Shown: positions 49,722-58,039, counted from the stretch's first letter. The stretch is 64,000 nt of DNA from Pseudobutyrivibrio ruminis (GCF_015057245.1 NZ_SVET01000005.1:1-64000), one strand, 5' to 3'. Notes: generated by a model not told the origin, from the letters alone. Program-made: numbers and translations.

Positions 49722-50000
49722 ATGATTAGTTTATATCAAAAGACATGGAAAGAAATAAATAATGAAGTAGCATCCAATGTTCAAAAGCTTCGCAAGAGAA
49801 AGAAGATATCACAAAAAGAGCTTGCTGAAAGATCAGGGGTAAGCTTAGGTTCTATAAAAAGATTTGAACAGACAGGTGAGATATCGTTGCAATCTCTGAC
49901 TAAGATTGCAATAGCGCTACGCGCCGAAAATGAGATGGAGGCTCTATTTACACAACCTAATTTTGAATCTATAGAGGAAATATTAAATGGACAGAATTAA
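49722..50000 (+). CDS. HipB-like antitoxin, XRE family (second copy)
   Basis: The 92-residue protein has a Cro/C1 domain at residues 15-65 (NVQKLRKRKKISQKELAERSGVSLGSIKRFEQTG in two helices). No Shine-Dalgarno sequence is visible, and the promoter position predicts a leaderless mRNA. It overlaps the HipA gene by 14 nt, so the toxin is translated by coupling. It is unlike the first HipB in sequence, so the two pairs probably do not exchange partners. Confidence 0.85.
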   Translation: MISLYQKTWKEINNEVASNVQKLRKRKKISQKELAERSGVSLGSIKRFEQTGEISLQSLTKIAIALRAENEMEALFTQPNFESIEEILNGQN

Positions 50001-51102
50001 GAAGTTAGATGTTTTCTATCACGATAGATTAGTTGGAACAATGGCACTCTATAATGGGACATTGTGTGCATTTGAATATAGCAAGGAATGGCTGACAGAG
50101 GGATTCTCTATCAGCCCTTTTTCACTTCCATTAGAAAAAGGCGTATTTATGCCAAAGATAGATCCTTTTGAAGGCTTGTTCGGAGTATTTGCCGACAGTT
50201 TGCCTGATGGCTGGGGACGTCTATTAGTAGATCGTCTAATGAGAAAGAAGGGAATAGATCCTTTTTCTTATGGAAATATGGAGCGTCTTGCAATAGTTGG
50301 CGAGACTGGAATGGGTGCGCTTACTTATCGTCCTGTGATAGATATGGAAGAAGAATATGACGACTATTCGTTGGACGAAATTGCTAAGGAATGTGAAAAA
50401 ATCTTATTGTCCGGGTCTAGTGATAAATTGGACTATTTATTTGCAAAGGGCGGCTCATCAGGCGGTGCACGTCCAAAGATTTTAACAAAGGTGGATGGAG
50501 ATGATTGGATAATTAAATTCCCTGCAACCTTTGATGATAAAAATATTGGAAAGCAAGAATATGAATATGCTTTGTGTGCAAGGGAGTGTGGAATAAATCT
50601 AGAGGAAGTACGACTTTTTGATTCTGAAGATACAGAAGGGTATTTCGGAATGAAAAGATTCGATAGAGTTGGGAATCGTATTTGCGATAGAGTGCACATG
50701 GTTTCCGCCGCAGGCTTGTTGGAGACATCCAATAGAACACCAAATCTTGATTACAATATACTCATGCGGTTGACTCTACAGCTCACAGGTTCAATGGAAG
50801 AGTGTGAACAGTTATTCAGACGGATGTGTTTTAATGTGTATGCTCATAATAGGGATGATCATGCTAAGAATTTTAGCTATTTGTATATAGAAAATGAAAA
50901 TCGCTGGATTCTTTCACCGGCATACGATATGACATACAGCAACTCAATTGGAGGCGAGCACGCAACTACAGTCAATGGAAATGGAACTAATCCAGGGGAG
51001 AACGACTTGTTGGCTGTGGCAGAGAATATAGGATTGAGCTTGCCGAAGGCGAAGAGGATTGTGGTAGAAGTTGAGGAATGCGTGAGGGAATATTTGGGAT
51101 AG
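49987..51102 (+). CDS. HipA-family kinase toxin (second copy)
   Basis: The 371-residue protein is a shorter HipA. It keeps GVFADSLPDGWGRLLVDR near 60, KGGSSGGARPK near 155-165 (nucleotide loop), YAHNRDDHAKNFSYLY near 285 (catalytic Asp/Asn) and LSPAYDMTYS near 310 (metal Asp). It overlaps its antitoxin and starts after GAGG inside that gene. The two HipA copies in the window differ strongly, so they look like independent acquisitions rather than a recent tandem duplication. Confidence 0.9.
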   Translation: MDRIKKLDVFYHDRLVGTMALYNGTLCAFEYSKEWLTEGFSISPFSLPLEKGVFMPKIDPFEGLFGVFADSLPDGWGRLLVDRLMRKKGIDPFSYGNMERLAIVGETGMGALTYRPVIDMEEEYDDYSLDEIAKECEKILLSGSSDKLDYLFAKGGSSGGARPKILTKVDGDDWIIKFPATFDDKNIGKQEYEYALCARECGINLEEVRLFDSEDTEGYFGMKRFDRVGNRICDRVHMVSAAGLLETSNRTPNLDYNILMRLTLQLTGSMEECEQLFRRMCFNVYAHNRDDHAKNFSYLYIENENRWILSPAYDMTYSNSIGGEHATTVNGNGTNPGENDLLAVAENIGLSLPKAKRIVVEVEECVREYLG

Positions 51103-51117
51103 GAAAAGTAAAATGAA

Positions 51118-51152
51118 AATGGCTTCACGACTGATGCTGCGAAGCCATTTGT
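51118..51152 (+). terminator. Weak terminator after the second hipA
   Basis: AATGGCTTC (51118-51126) pairs with GAAGCCATT (51141-51149), followed by only TTGTG. Confidence 0.55.
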
Positions 51153-51210
51153 GTCTTATGGGCACTTGAAATAATAGTTACAGATATGGATTAATTGATA
51201 AATGAGTATT

Positions 51211-51269
51211 TGAAACGAAAATGCAACGATTTTGAAATCGTTGCATTTTCGTTTCAGCGATGATAATAT
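51211..51269 (+). promoter_or_regulatory. Perfect 46-bp palindrome overlapping a promoter
   Basis: Arms 51211-51232 and 51235-51256 are perfect inverted repeats of 22 nt separated by TG. The -35 box TTGCAT (51241-51246) lies in the right arm, and after a 17-bp spacer comes TAATAT (51264-51269). A bound regulator would block transcription. No T-run follows, so it is not a terminator. Confidence 0.75.
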
Positions 51270-51292
51270 AGACATATATGAAAGGGGCAACT

Positions 51293-52540
51293 ATGAAGGA
51301 ATCAAAATATTTGGAATGGAAAGAAGATGTTACAAACACATTTCTAAAGACTGTTTCAGCATACGCAAACTATGAAGGTGGTACAATTGAGTTTGGAAGG
51401 AATGACAAAGGAGAAATTGTAGGCTTAGACGATATAAGACAAGCATGCTTAAATATAGAAAATAAGATTAATGATTCAATAGCACCAATGCCAGATTATT
51501 CAATTCAAATTAAAGGAAGAATCATCGTATTAGAAGTATCTGCTGGAATAGCTAAACCATATTTTTATAAGGGTAAAGCATATAAGAGAAGTGATACAGC
51601 TACAATTGAAGTTGATAATATAGAGTTAAAAAGATTAGCTCTTGAGGGAGCTAATAAATACTATGAACAGTTAAAATCAGAAAAACAAGATTTGAGATTC
51701 ACATATTTGGAAAGCTGTTTAAAAGAAATACTTAAAATAGATAGATTATCAGAGGATATATTAAAAACATTGAACTTTTATGTGGATGGAAATAGTTACA
51801 ATAATGCAGCCGCATTATTTGCTGATGAAAATGACTTTTCTGGAATAGATATGGCAAGATTCGGTGACAGTATAAATATTTTCCTTGATAGAAAATCCTT
51901 CGTGAATGTATCTGTTTTAGCGCAGTTTGCTGAAGCTATAAAAATATTTGAGCTATATTATCAATATGAACAAATAGAAGGACAAGTAAGAGAAAAAAAA
52001 TATCTTATTCCTTCGGATGCATATAGAGAGGCTGTAGCAAATGCATTGATACATAGAACATGGGATATCAATTCGAATATTCGTATTTTAATGTATAAAG
52101 ATAAAATTGAGATATCATCCCCTGGTGGACTTCCTAGTGGGATTTCAAAAGACGAATATCTAAATGGAAGAGTTTCAGTGTTGAGAAATCCAACATTAGC
52201 AAATATTTTTTACAGATTAAAATATGTAGAAATATTTGGAACTGGGGTAAGAAGAATAATTGAAGCATATAGAGACTACATTGTAAAACCAGATTTTTTG
52301 ATTAATGAAAATACTATAACGATAGTGTTACCGGTAATTAATACATCCGGCAAAATGACGACTGATGAACAAAAGTTAGTAGATGTGTTTACAAAAACAA
52401 GTGTTTTATCATCAAGTGAGATGGTAGAACTAGCTGGATTTAATAAGGCAAAAACACTGAGATTGGCGCAGTCTCTTATAGACAAAGGCATATTGAAAAG
52501 AGAGGGAGAAGGCAGAGCGACGGGATATAGCTTAAATTGA
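51293..52540 (+). CDS. Schlafen/AlbA_2-domain ATPase-like transcriptional regulator
   Basis: The 415-residue protein begins with an AlbA_2 (Schlafen-type) domain (SKYLEWKEDV, VSAYANYEGGTIEFGRNDKGEIVG, residues 3-50; KRSDTATIEV near 96). A helical part follows, then a GHKL ATPase-like domain (DAYREAVANALIHRTWD near 243, SSPGGLPSG near 275, FGTGVRRI near 320) and a C-terminal winged helix (from 345). Such proteins are common putative DNA-binding regulators in mobile DNA. I chose the ATG at 51293 behind AAAGGGG. The palindrome in its promoter suggests autoregulation. Confidence 0.85.
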   Translation: MKESKYLEWKEDVTNTFLKTVSAYANYEGGTIEFGRNDKGEIVGLDDIRQACLNIENKINDSIAPMPDYSIQIKGRIIVLEVSAGIAKPYFYKGKAYKRSDTATIEVDNIELKRLALEGANKYYEQLKSEKQDLRFTYLESCLKEILKIDRLSEDILKTLNFYVDGNSYNNAAALFADENDFSGIDMARFGDSINIFLDRKSFVNVSVLAQFAEAIKIFELYYQYEQIEGQVREKKYLIPSDAYREAVANALIHRTWDINSNIRILMYKDKIEISSPGGLPSGISKDEYLNGRVSVLRNPTLANIFYRLKYVEIFGTGVRRIIEAYRDYIVKPDFLINENTITIVLPVINTSGKMTTDEQKLVDVFTKTSVLSSSEMVELAGFNKAKTLRLAQSLIDKGILKREGEGRATGYSLN

Positions 52541-52667
52541 TTAAATGCATATTAGGTATTTTAAGTCGTGAAGATTGCGTTTCAAAAAGTAACAAAAGCG
52601 GGTAGATATGTTTAATACTCCTGATATAAATAAAGATGACTAGATTAAGAGGAAAAAATCTGTAGAG

Positions 52668-53918
52668 GTGAAAGGTTTGGTATACAAAAATTTTAAAGAT
52701 TATGAAGATTATTACGAAGAGCGTAAACTATATGAATTTGATAAATGTACTAAGTGCGATGGAATAAGAGAACTGATAGAGACAGAAGTGTATTATACGA
52801 TTGGAGATAAATCACTTTATTTTCCAAGTATTTTAGTAATGCGATGTGAAAAGTGCGGGGATGAGGTTTTACCAGAATATACTAAAGAAATTATAGATGG
52901 GGCATATAGAAATATGCTTGCAGAAAATCAAACCAGAGGTATGTTTACACCAAAAGAGTATGCGAAAAAATTTAAGTACTGTGAAAATGAAAACTATATT
53001 TACGATCATAGAGATTACTACAATATTCCTGGTTTAAGATATGATGAAGAGCATGGTACGGAAGGGTTTTTAACTCCGGTATATTTTGAAAAGAGGGCGT
53101 TGGTCCATTTCATTAATGTGCCGGAGTATAATGTTGATATTTTTTCAGAATCTTATGGACAAATTGCAAAAGCTAACCTTGAAGGAGTCTATGAATATGA
53201 TTGGGTGATTCCGTTTGGCTTTAATAAAAACGGTAAAATGGTTATGTGGTTAGGCGATATTGATTCTATGGATCCTATAAGTAGGGGGATTATTAAACCA
53301 TTCAATATTGAATCGGATCATAAATTAATGAGTTCCGAATTCTATCAAGCGCAGATGAATTGTATTTTCAGTGATCCTATAACTGAAAAGCAGATAGTTT
53401 TATGTAAAAAACAGTTTATTGAAAATGTAAAGAAGAAACACGGTATAGACTTGTCTCATTTGGTCGAAGAGTGTGAAGAACATGAGGCAAAGATAAATCG
53501 ACCAGTTGTATTCTCTGAACAAAGTGTAAATGGTGTGATTAATGCATTCGATAAAGTACTGGTAGAAGGATTCAATGTTAAAGCGTTAAAAGAGTTGTAT
53601 GAGAAGTTGTATTCTGAAGATGAACGAACGGCAGGATATAAAGACTGGGCGTCAATTAAGTTCTTAGAATCATTGATAGATAAATGGTGTATGGGAATGG
53701 CGGTTGATGTTAAAACTTTGATATCACCATTATATGTTTTACACGATTATAGAATTTATTTGGATCATTTGCTTTCTAACGATAAGAGAAAGGCACGTGT
53801 AGATAATATAGTTAAGACGCTAGGAGTCACAGATTTTTCAGACCAAGAAAAAATATACTATGAAGAAATCTCGAGACTTAAAAGTCTATTTCAAACGTTG
53901 GTTGTATTATCCGAATAG
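52668..53918 (+). CDS. Protein with MqsA/YgiT-like zinc finger and unknown C-terminal region
   Basis: The 416-residue protein starts with CTKCDG (about residue 27) and, after about 30 residues, CEKCGDEV, the layout of YgiT/MqsA antitoxin zinc fingers, followed by a short helix. MqsA-type antitoxins are usually about 130 residues and carry an HTH, which is not evident here. Residues 100-416 match nothing I recognise; they contain Asp/Glu/His-rich stretches and a helical C-terminus. The start is uncertain: GTG at 52668, or TTG at 52677 behind AGAGGTGAAAGG. It may be one half of a toxin-antitoxin or defence pair. Confidence 0.6.
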   Translation: MKGLVYKNFKDYEDYYEERKLYEFDKCTKCDGIRELIETEVYYTIGDKSLYFPSILVMRCEKCGDEVLPEYTKEIIDGAYRNMLAENQTRGMFTPKEYAKKFKYCENENYIYDHRDYYNIPGLRYDEEHGTEGFLTPVYFEKRALVHFINVPEYNVDIFSESYGQIAKANLEGVYEYDWVIPFGFNKNGKMVMWLGDIDSMDPISRGIIKPFNIESDHKLMSSEFYQAQMNCIFSDPITEKQIVLCKKQFIENVKKKHGIDLSHLVEECEEHEAKINRPVVFSEQSVNGVINAFDKVLVEGFNVKALKELYEKLYSEDERTAGYKDWASIKFLESLIDKWCMGMAVDVKTLISPLYVLHDYRIYLDHLLSNDKRKARVDNIVKTLGVTDFSDQEKIYYEEISRLKSLFQTLVVLSE

Positions 53919-54018
53919 CTACGTGTGCCGGAATAGATGTCAGTGAAGCTTGAAGTAGTTATGTATGATAATATTTTTGATTTCGCAGGAGGGAACTTAA
54001 CATGGGATATAGGAGGCA

Positions 54019-54702
54019 ATGCTGATACATGGAGCATACAATATAAATTTTTCAAAAGATAACGTAGCACGTGTTGAGGCGATGATTCATCATAACTCTG
54101 GCTATGATTGGATTTTAATACTACGAATCCAGAAAAAAGTTGCATACAAATTTCAGCACCTAAAAAACGCTCTTATAGGAAACAAGAATATCTATGCAGG
54201 TGAATATAGGATTCAAATTGAAGAACTGGTGACTGCAATAGATAAGTAAAAGAAAACTCATTTGAGTACTGACGGTAGAGATATAAAAGTGATTTCAAAA
54301 CGTATTGCAGATATTGAACAGGATGAACTGGTGTACCTGCTGAAAAATCCTAAAGAAACAGATTACAAATTAATTGAAATTATTGCAAAAGAAACAAAAC
54401 CAGTAGGACAAAGTGATAAAGGAAATCCGCATAGAGGCAGAAGAAATCTATCTTTCGCCAGCAAGTTCTGCCGCTATGCTTGTTTCTATTTGTTTGATGG
54501 GAAACACAGAGACAACTATTCCATATACGATAGTATCGTGAACAAGGCGCTTCCATCATATATGGAGCGATATGGAATTGAGAAAAAGAGAATTACTACC
54601 TATGCCGAATATCAGGAGGCTATCGATGAGGTTATAAAGAAATCAAAGTCGGGTATCAGTAGGAATGGATTTGATCATTTATTATGGTATTGCTATAAGT
54701 AG
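54019..54702 (+). pseudogene. Gene apparently broken by an in-frame stop, function unknown
   Basis: Two reading frames in the same phase, 54019-54249 (76 residues) and 54262-54702 (146 residues), are separated by a single TAA at 54247-54249 and only four more codons. The second half has no ribosome site and no ATG start. Its sequence (NLSFASKFCRYACFYLFDGKHRDNYSIYDSI in two parts, ending GISRNGFDHLLWYCYK) resembles small proteins of unknown function in defence islands (weak recollection). The first half has AGGAGG only 2 nt before its ATG. It is best read as one gene of about 225 codons with a nonsense mutation. Confidence 0.45.
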
Positions 54703-54764
54703 CACATTGCCAGTTCGAAGAACAACGAATACCTTGTGACAATTCTGTGTCCACACCCCATATT

Positions 54765-54795
54765 TATTGAATAACCCTACCATATTCAATATAAT
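54765..54795 (+). promoter_or_regulatory. Promoter of the leader RNA and glycan operon with embedded dyad
   Basis: TTGAAT (54767-54772) and TATAAT (54790-54795) are 17 bp apart. TATTGAATA (54765-54773) and TATTCAATA (54783-54791) are perfect inverted repeats over the -35 and -10 boxes, a likely operator. Confidence 0.75.
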
Positions 54796-54801
54796 TAATA
54801 C

Positions 54802-54940
54802 ATAATGATTAATCCGTGGAGTAAATCGGACCACGGATGGGGAAGCTAGGCTAATTTAAAACTGAATGCTTGGTGGGGAGTAATGGTAATATGGTAATAA
54901 TTTAAGGGCTTCGCACCTAGTGGTGCGAGGCCCTTTTTTC
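54802..54940 (+). ncRNA. Candidate regulatory leader RNA with intrinsic terminator
   Basis: From the predicted start near 54802, the RNA forms the perfect 8-bp hairpin ATCCGTGG / CCACGGAT, then an A/G-rich stretch of about 60 nt, and a strong terminator: AAGGGCTTCGCACC (54904-54917), loop TAGT, GGTGCGAGGCCCTT (54922-54935) and a T-run. GGTGGGGAG (54872-54880) can pair with CTTCGCACC (54909-54917), the terminator's 5' arm, at eight of nine positions, one of them a G-U wobble. So an alternative antiterminator fold is possible. It could be a riboswitch-like attenuator of the surface-glycan operon or a small RNA. I could not match it to a known riboswitch class. Confidence 0.6.
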
Positions 54941-55003
54941 TAAAGAAATGGGGCATAATTGCCGAAATATACTTAAGTGATACAAAAAATGTGCGAGGTA
55001 AAT

Positions 55004-56521
55004 ATGGAATACATAATAGTACAAGCTGGTGGTAAAGGGACCAGACTAGAATACTTAACAGAAAATAAACCTAAGGCATTGGTTCCAGTGGATAATCTTC
55101 CAATGCTTTTTCATCTATTTAGAAAATATCCTGACAAAAGATTTGTTATTATCGCTGATTACAAGAAGGAGGTATTGAGGAAGTACTTAGCTGCATTTGC
55201 GGATGTTAAATATCAGGTAGTAGATGCTGAAGGAACAGGAACTTGTTCTGGAGTAGGACAAGCACTTGAACTAATACCTGAAGATGAAGCGTTTATGCTT
55301 GTTTGGTCTGATTTAGTTTTACCAAAAGATTTGGAACTTCCAGAAGAATACACTAGTAACAAGGCTGAAAGCAATTACGTTGGCTTATCTCAGACATTTC
55401 CATGTAGATGGAAATATGAAAATGGAGTATTCGAGGAAGAACGTTCTGAGGAATATGGTGTTGCAGGCTTCTTCTTATTCAAAAACAAAGAACAAATAGC
55501 TGATGTTCCAGAAAGCGGGGAGCTAGTAAGATGGTTCAGCAGTAAAGAGTTGAATTTTAAAACGGTGGGACTTGCTGGCACAAAAGAATTCGGGCTTATA
55601 GAAGAATACAAGAAGTTTGCTGTCCCCAAATATAGACCGTTCAATAGAATTACAGTCGATGGAGATGTTCTCACAAAAGAGCCAGTTGACGACCAGGGAC
55701 TAAAATTGGCAAAACGTGAGACTGCTTGGTATGAAAAAGCAAAACTGTTAAATATTCCTGAACTGCCTAAGATATATAAAACAAAGCCTCTACAGATGGA
55801 ATACATAAAAGGCAGAAACATATATGATTGTGATTTTGAGTACGAACGCAAGAAAAAGATTCTAGAATCTCTTGTAACAATGCTGAAGAAATTACATGCA
55901 AGTGGAAGCATTCCAACGGATACGTTTAGTATTCAAGATGCATATTTTGATAAGACTCTAGCTAGATTGCAGGAGGTGCAAAATCTTGTACCATTTGCAA
56001 AAGAGCGAGTAATAACAATTAATGGTAGAAAGTGCAGAAACGTTTTCTATCATTTAGAGGAGCTTGAGCATAGACTGGATAAATTGAAAACAAATTGTAA
56101 GGATTTTAGATTTATCCATGGCGATTGTACCTTCTCGAACCTAATGATTAGAGAAGATAACTCACCAGTGTTGATAGACCCAAGAGGTTATTTTGGATTC
56201 ACAGAGCTATACGGTGATGTTAGGTATGATTGGGCAAAGCTTTATTACTCAATTGTAGGTAACTATGATCAGTTCAATTTAAAGAGATTTAGGTTACATA
56301 TTTCGGATGATGTTAATGAGGGAGTAAAGCTCGAAATTGAATCCAATAATTGGGAAGAGATGGAGCAAGATTTCTTTGACTTAACAGGTGCAGATGAATA
56401 TGAAATAAAGCTATTACATGCAGTTATTTGGCTTTCGCTTACTACATACGCATGGCAAGACTACGATTCAATTTGCGGAGCATTTTATAATGGATTGTTA
56501 TATTTAGAGGATGTCCTTTAA
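55004..56521 (+). CDS. Fused sugar-phosphate nucleotidyltransferase and APH-like kinase
   Basis: The 505-residue protein is a two-enzyme fusion. Residues 1-215 form a nucleotidyltransferase (IIVQAGGKGTRLEYLTENKPKAL at the start, MLVWSDLVLP near 100). Residues about 225-505 form an aminoglycoside-phosphotransferase-fold kinase with FIHGDCTFSNLMI near 377 (catalytic Asp) and PVLIDPRGYFG near 397 (metal Asp). It could phosphorylate a sugar or small alcohol and then activate it with CTP or GTP. Start at ATG 55004, behind GCGAGGT; codons up to 27 nt upstream are also open. It is the first gene of the glycan operon. Confidence 0.85.
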   Translation: MEYIIVQAGGKGTRLEYLTENKPKALVPVDNLPMLFHLFRKYPDKRFVIIADYKKEVLRKYLAAFADVKYQVVDAEGTGTCSGVGQALELIPEDEAFMLVWSDLVLPKDLELPEEYTSNKAESNYVGLSQTFPCRWKYENGVFEEERSEEYGVAGFFLFKNKEQIADVPESGELVRWFSSKELNFKTVGLAGTKEFGLIEEYKKFAVPKYRPFNRITVDGDVLTKEPVDDQGLKLAKRETAWYEKAKLLNIPELPKIYKTKPLQMEYIKGRNIYDCDFEYERKKKILESLVTMLKKLHASGSIPTDTFSIQDAYFDKTLARLQEVQNLVPFAKERVITINGRKCRNVFYHLEELEHRLDKLKTNCKDFRFIHGDCTFSNLMIREDNSPVLIDPRGYFGFTELYGDVRYDWAKLYYSIVGNYDQFNLKRFRLHISDDVNEGVKLEIESNNWEEMEQDFFDLTGADEYEIKLLHAVIWLSLTTYAWQDYDSICGAFYNGLLYLEDVL

Positions 56522-56541
56522 TTGAAGAAAGGTTATAAAAG

Positions 56542-57135
56542 ATGATTGATTATTATAAAAGAGTATTGGAAGTGCTGACTGATTCTATGGAGTCTATACC
56601 AACTGAGATTTACCAACAAATGGTTGATGAATGTGTCACGACATTGAATAAGGGCGGAAAAATAATTGCGAGCGGATTGGGAAAAAATGTGCCTATTTGC
56701 GAGAAATTTGTAGGTACATTAAATTCTTTTGGATTGGATGCACGATTTCTCCATACTAATACAGCTGTTCACGGAGACCTTGGTATGGTTGGAAAGGATG
56801 ATATTGTATTTTTGCTTTCTAAAGGCGGAAACACATATGAGACTGTTGCACTTGCAGAGTATTTAAAACAACGAGGGACCAACACATGGCTTTTAACTTT
56901 TTATGATGATTGTAAGACGGCAGAAGTTGTTGATAAACTTTTAGTTTTAAATTTACTTGAAGAAGGCGACGAATGGGATATTGTTCCAAATAACTCTACG
57001 ACTGTTTATTTAATTCTGCTTCAAGGGATAGCTCTGGAATTGAGTAAAAGACTTGGAGTGACTTTGGATGATTTCAAAGTGAATCATCCAGGCGGAGGTA
57101 TTGGTGCAAGGCTTAGTGGAAAAGACTTATGGTGA
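56542..57135 (+). CDS. SIS-domain sugar-phosphate isomerase, KpsF/GutQ-like
   Basis: The 197-residue protein has an SIS fold with LNKGGKIIASGLGKN near residue 32, the phosphosugar loop LSKGGNTYETV near 92, and the C-terminal KVNHPGGGIGARLSG that marks arabinose-5-phosphate isomerases of the KpsF/GutQ group. The CBS pair seen in most of them is missing, as in short capsule-cluster versions. It would interconvert ribulose 5-phosphate and arabinose 5-phosphate or a related pair. It is a natural partner of the kinase and nucleotidyltransferase genes around it. Confidence 0.85.
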   Translation: MIDYYKRVLEVLTDSMESIPTEIYQQMVDECVTTLNKGGKIIASGLGKNVPICEKFVGTLNSFGLDARFLHTNTAVHGDLGMVGKDDIVFLLSKGGNTYETVALAEYLKQRGTNTWLLTFYDDCKTAEVVDKLLVLNLLEEGDEWDIVPNNSTTVYLILLQGIALELSKRLGVTLDDFKVNHPGGGIGARLSGKDLW

Positions 57136-57144
57136 GAATGTAAG

Positions 57145-57201
57145 ATGATTAATTATCGTATACAGTGCAACAAAGATTGTGTGAGAATAGAACAAGTATG
57201 A
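57145..57201 (+). CDS. Possible 18-codon leader peptide overlapping the kinase start
   Basis: An ATG at 57145 behind GGTGAG opens an 18-codon frame ending in TGA at 57199-57201, which overlaps the ATG at 57198 in ATGA. It could couple translation to the kinase gene, which lacks a good ribosome site of its own. It may also be chance. Confidence 0.3.
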   Translation: MINYRIQCNKDCVRIEQV

Positions 57202-58025
57202 TTGAATTAAATGGACACTCTGGGTGCAAAATATATGTTGTTGATGATTACTCTAGAAAAGTGGTTAGAAAAGTCTCATCTAGCGAAGATTATAATGAAC
57301 GACTAATTGCTCAGATGAGAAAACAGGAGTATCTCGTCCTACCAGGCTTTAAAACATGTGAGGTTTTGGGGAATGGTAAGATTAACAATTTGTTTTACTT
57401 TGAAATGGAGTACCTTAATGGAAAAACATTAGCAGAGAGTATTGAAACATTAAGTTTAAACAATGTAATTAAAATTTCAAATATATTAGGGGGGAATATA
57501 GTTGATTATGAATCGCCAAATAAAGAGGCGGATTATGTTTTTAAAGAAAAAATAAAATCCTTAAAACTAGACGAACGTGTTAAAAATAAACCGATAGTTC
57601 AAGCTAGTTTACGATATGTAAATAATTATTCTTGGAAATATGTAATGAACTCTAGCTGTCATGGAGATTTGACATTAGAGAATATTATTGTTCAGGATAA
57701 CGAATTTTATCTTATTGATTGTTTAGATTCTTTTTACGATTCATGGTTGATTGATATAGCTAAAATATTTCAGGACGTAGATTTATTCTGGTCATATAGA
57801 AATCAGAATAATATAAGTGAAAATCTCTTAATCCGACTAACTGTAATTAGAGATTTGTTGATGGAAAAAATATTAGGAATGCCAATGGGAAAGGAAATAT
57901 TGGATACGATTTACCATATATTAATAGTAAATCTATTAAGGATATATCCATATGTATCGGATAATAAAACTGAATTATTTTTAGACGAAAAATTAAAATA
58001 TGTGATTAATAAAATTGAGCAGTAA
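57198..58025 (+). CDS. APH/choline-kinase-fold phosphotransferase
   Basis: The 275-residue protein has a kinase fold: N-lobe KIYVVDDYSRKVVRK near residue 10, catalytic loop SSCHGDLTLENIIV near 152 (Asp and Asn), and metal-binding YLIDCLDSFYDSWLIDIAKIF near 170. It resembles small-molecule kinases of capsule clusters and the kinase half of the fusion upstream. Start is uncertain: ATG 57198 is best, but the frame is open to a GTG at 57165. It is followed by a nucleotidyltransferase gene 14 nt later, so it probably phosphorylates that enzyme's substrate. Confidence 0.78.
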   Translation: MIELNGHSGCKIYVVDDYSRKVVRKVSSSEDYNERLIAQMRKQEYLVLPGFKTCEVLGNGKINNLFYFEMEYLNGKTLAESIETLSLNNVIKISNILGGNIVDYESPNKEADYVFKEKIKSLKLDERVKNKPIVQASLRYVNNYSWKYVMNSSCHGDLTLENIIVQDNEFYLIDCLDSFYDSWLIDIAKIFQDVDLFWSYRNQNNISENLLIRLTVIRDLLMEKILGMPMGKEILDTIYHILIVNLLRIYPYVSDNKTELFLDEKLKYVINKIEQ

Positions 58026-58039
58026 AGGAGCATATATAT

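Noticed and set aside
46478..51102. Prophage
   Set aside because: AAA+ and XRE genes occur in phages, but no integrase, capsid, terminase or lysis gene is present.
51118..51256. 46-bp palindrome as a terminator
   Set aside because: No T-run follows; a promoter overlaps its right arm instead.
54802..54940. Known riboswitch class for the leader
   Set aside because: GGGGAG-type segments recall the manganese (yybP) motif, but the rest of the core is missing; no other class fits.
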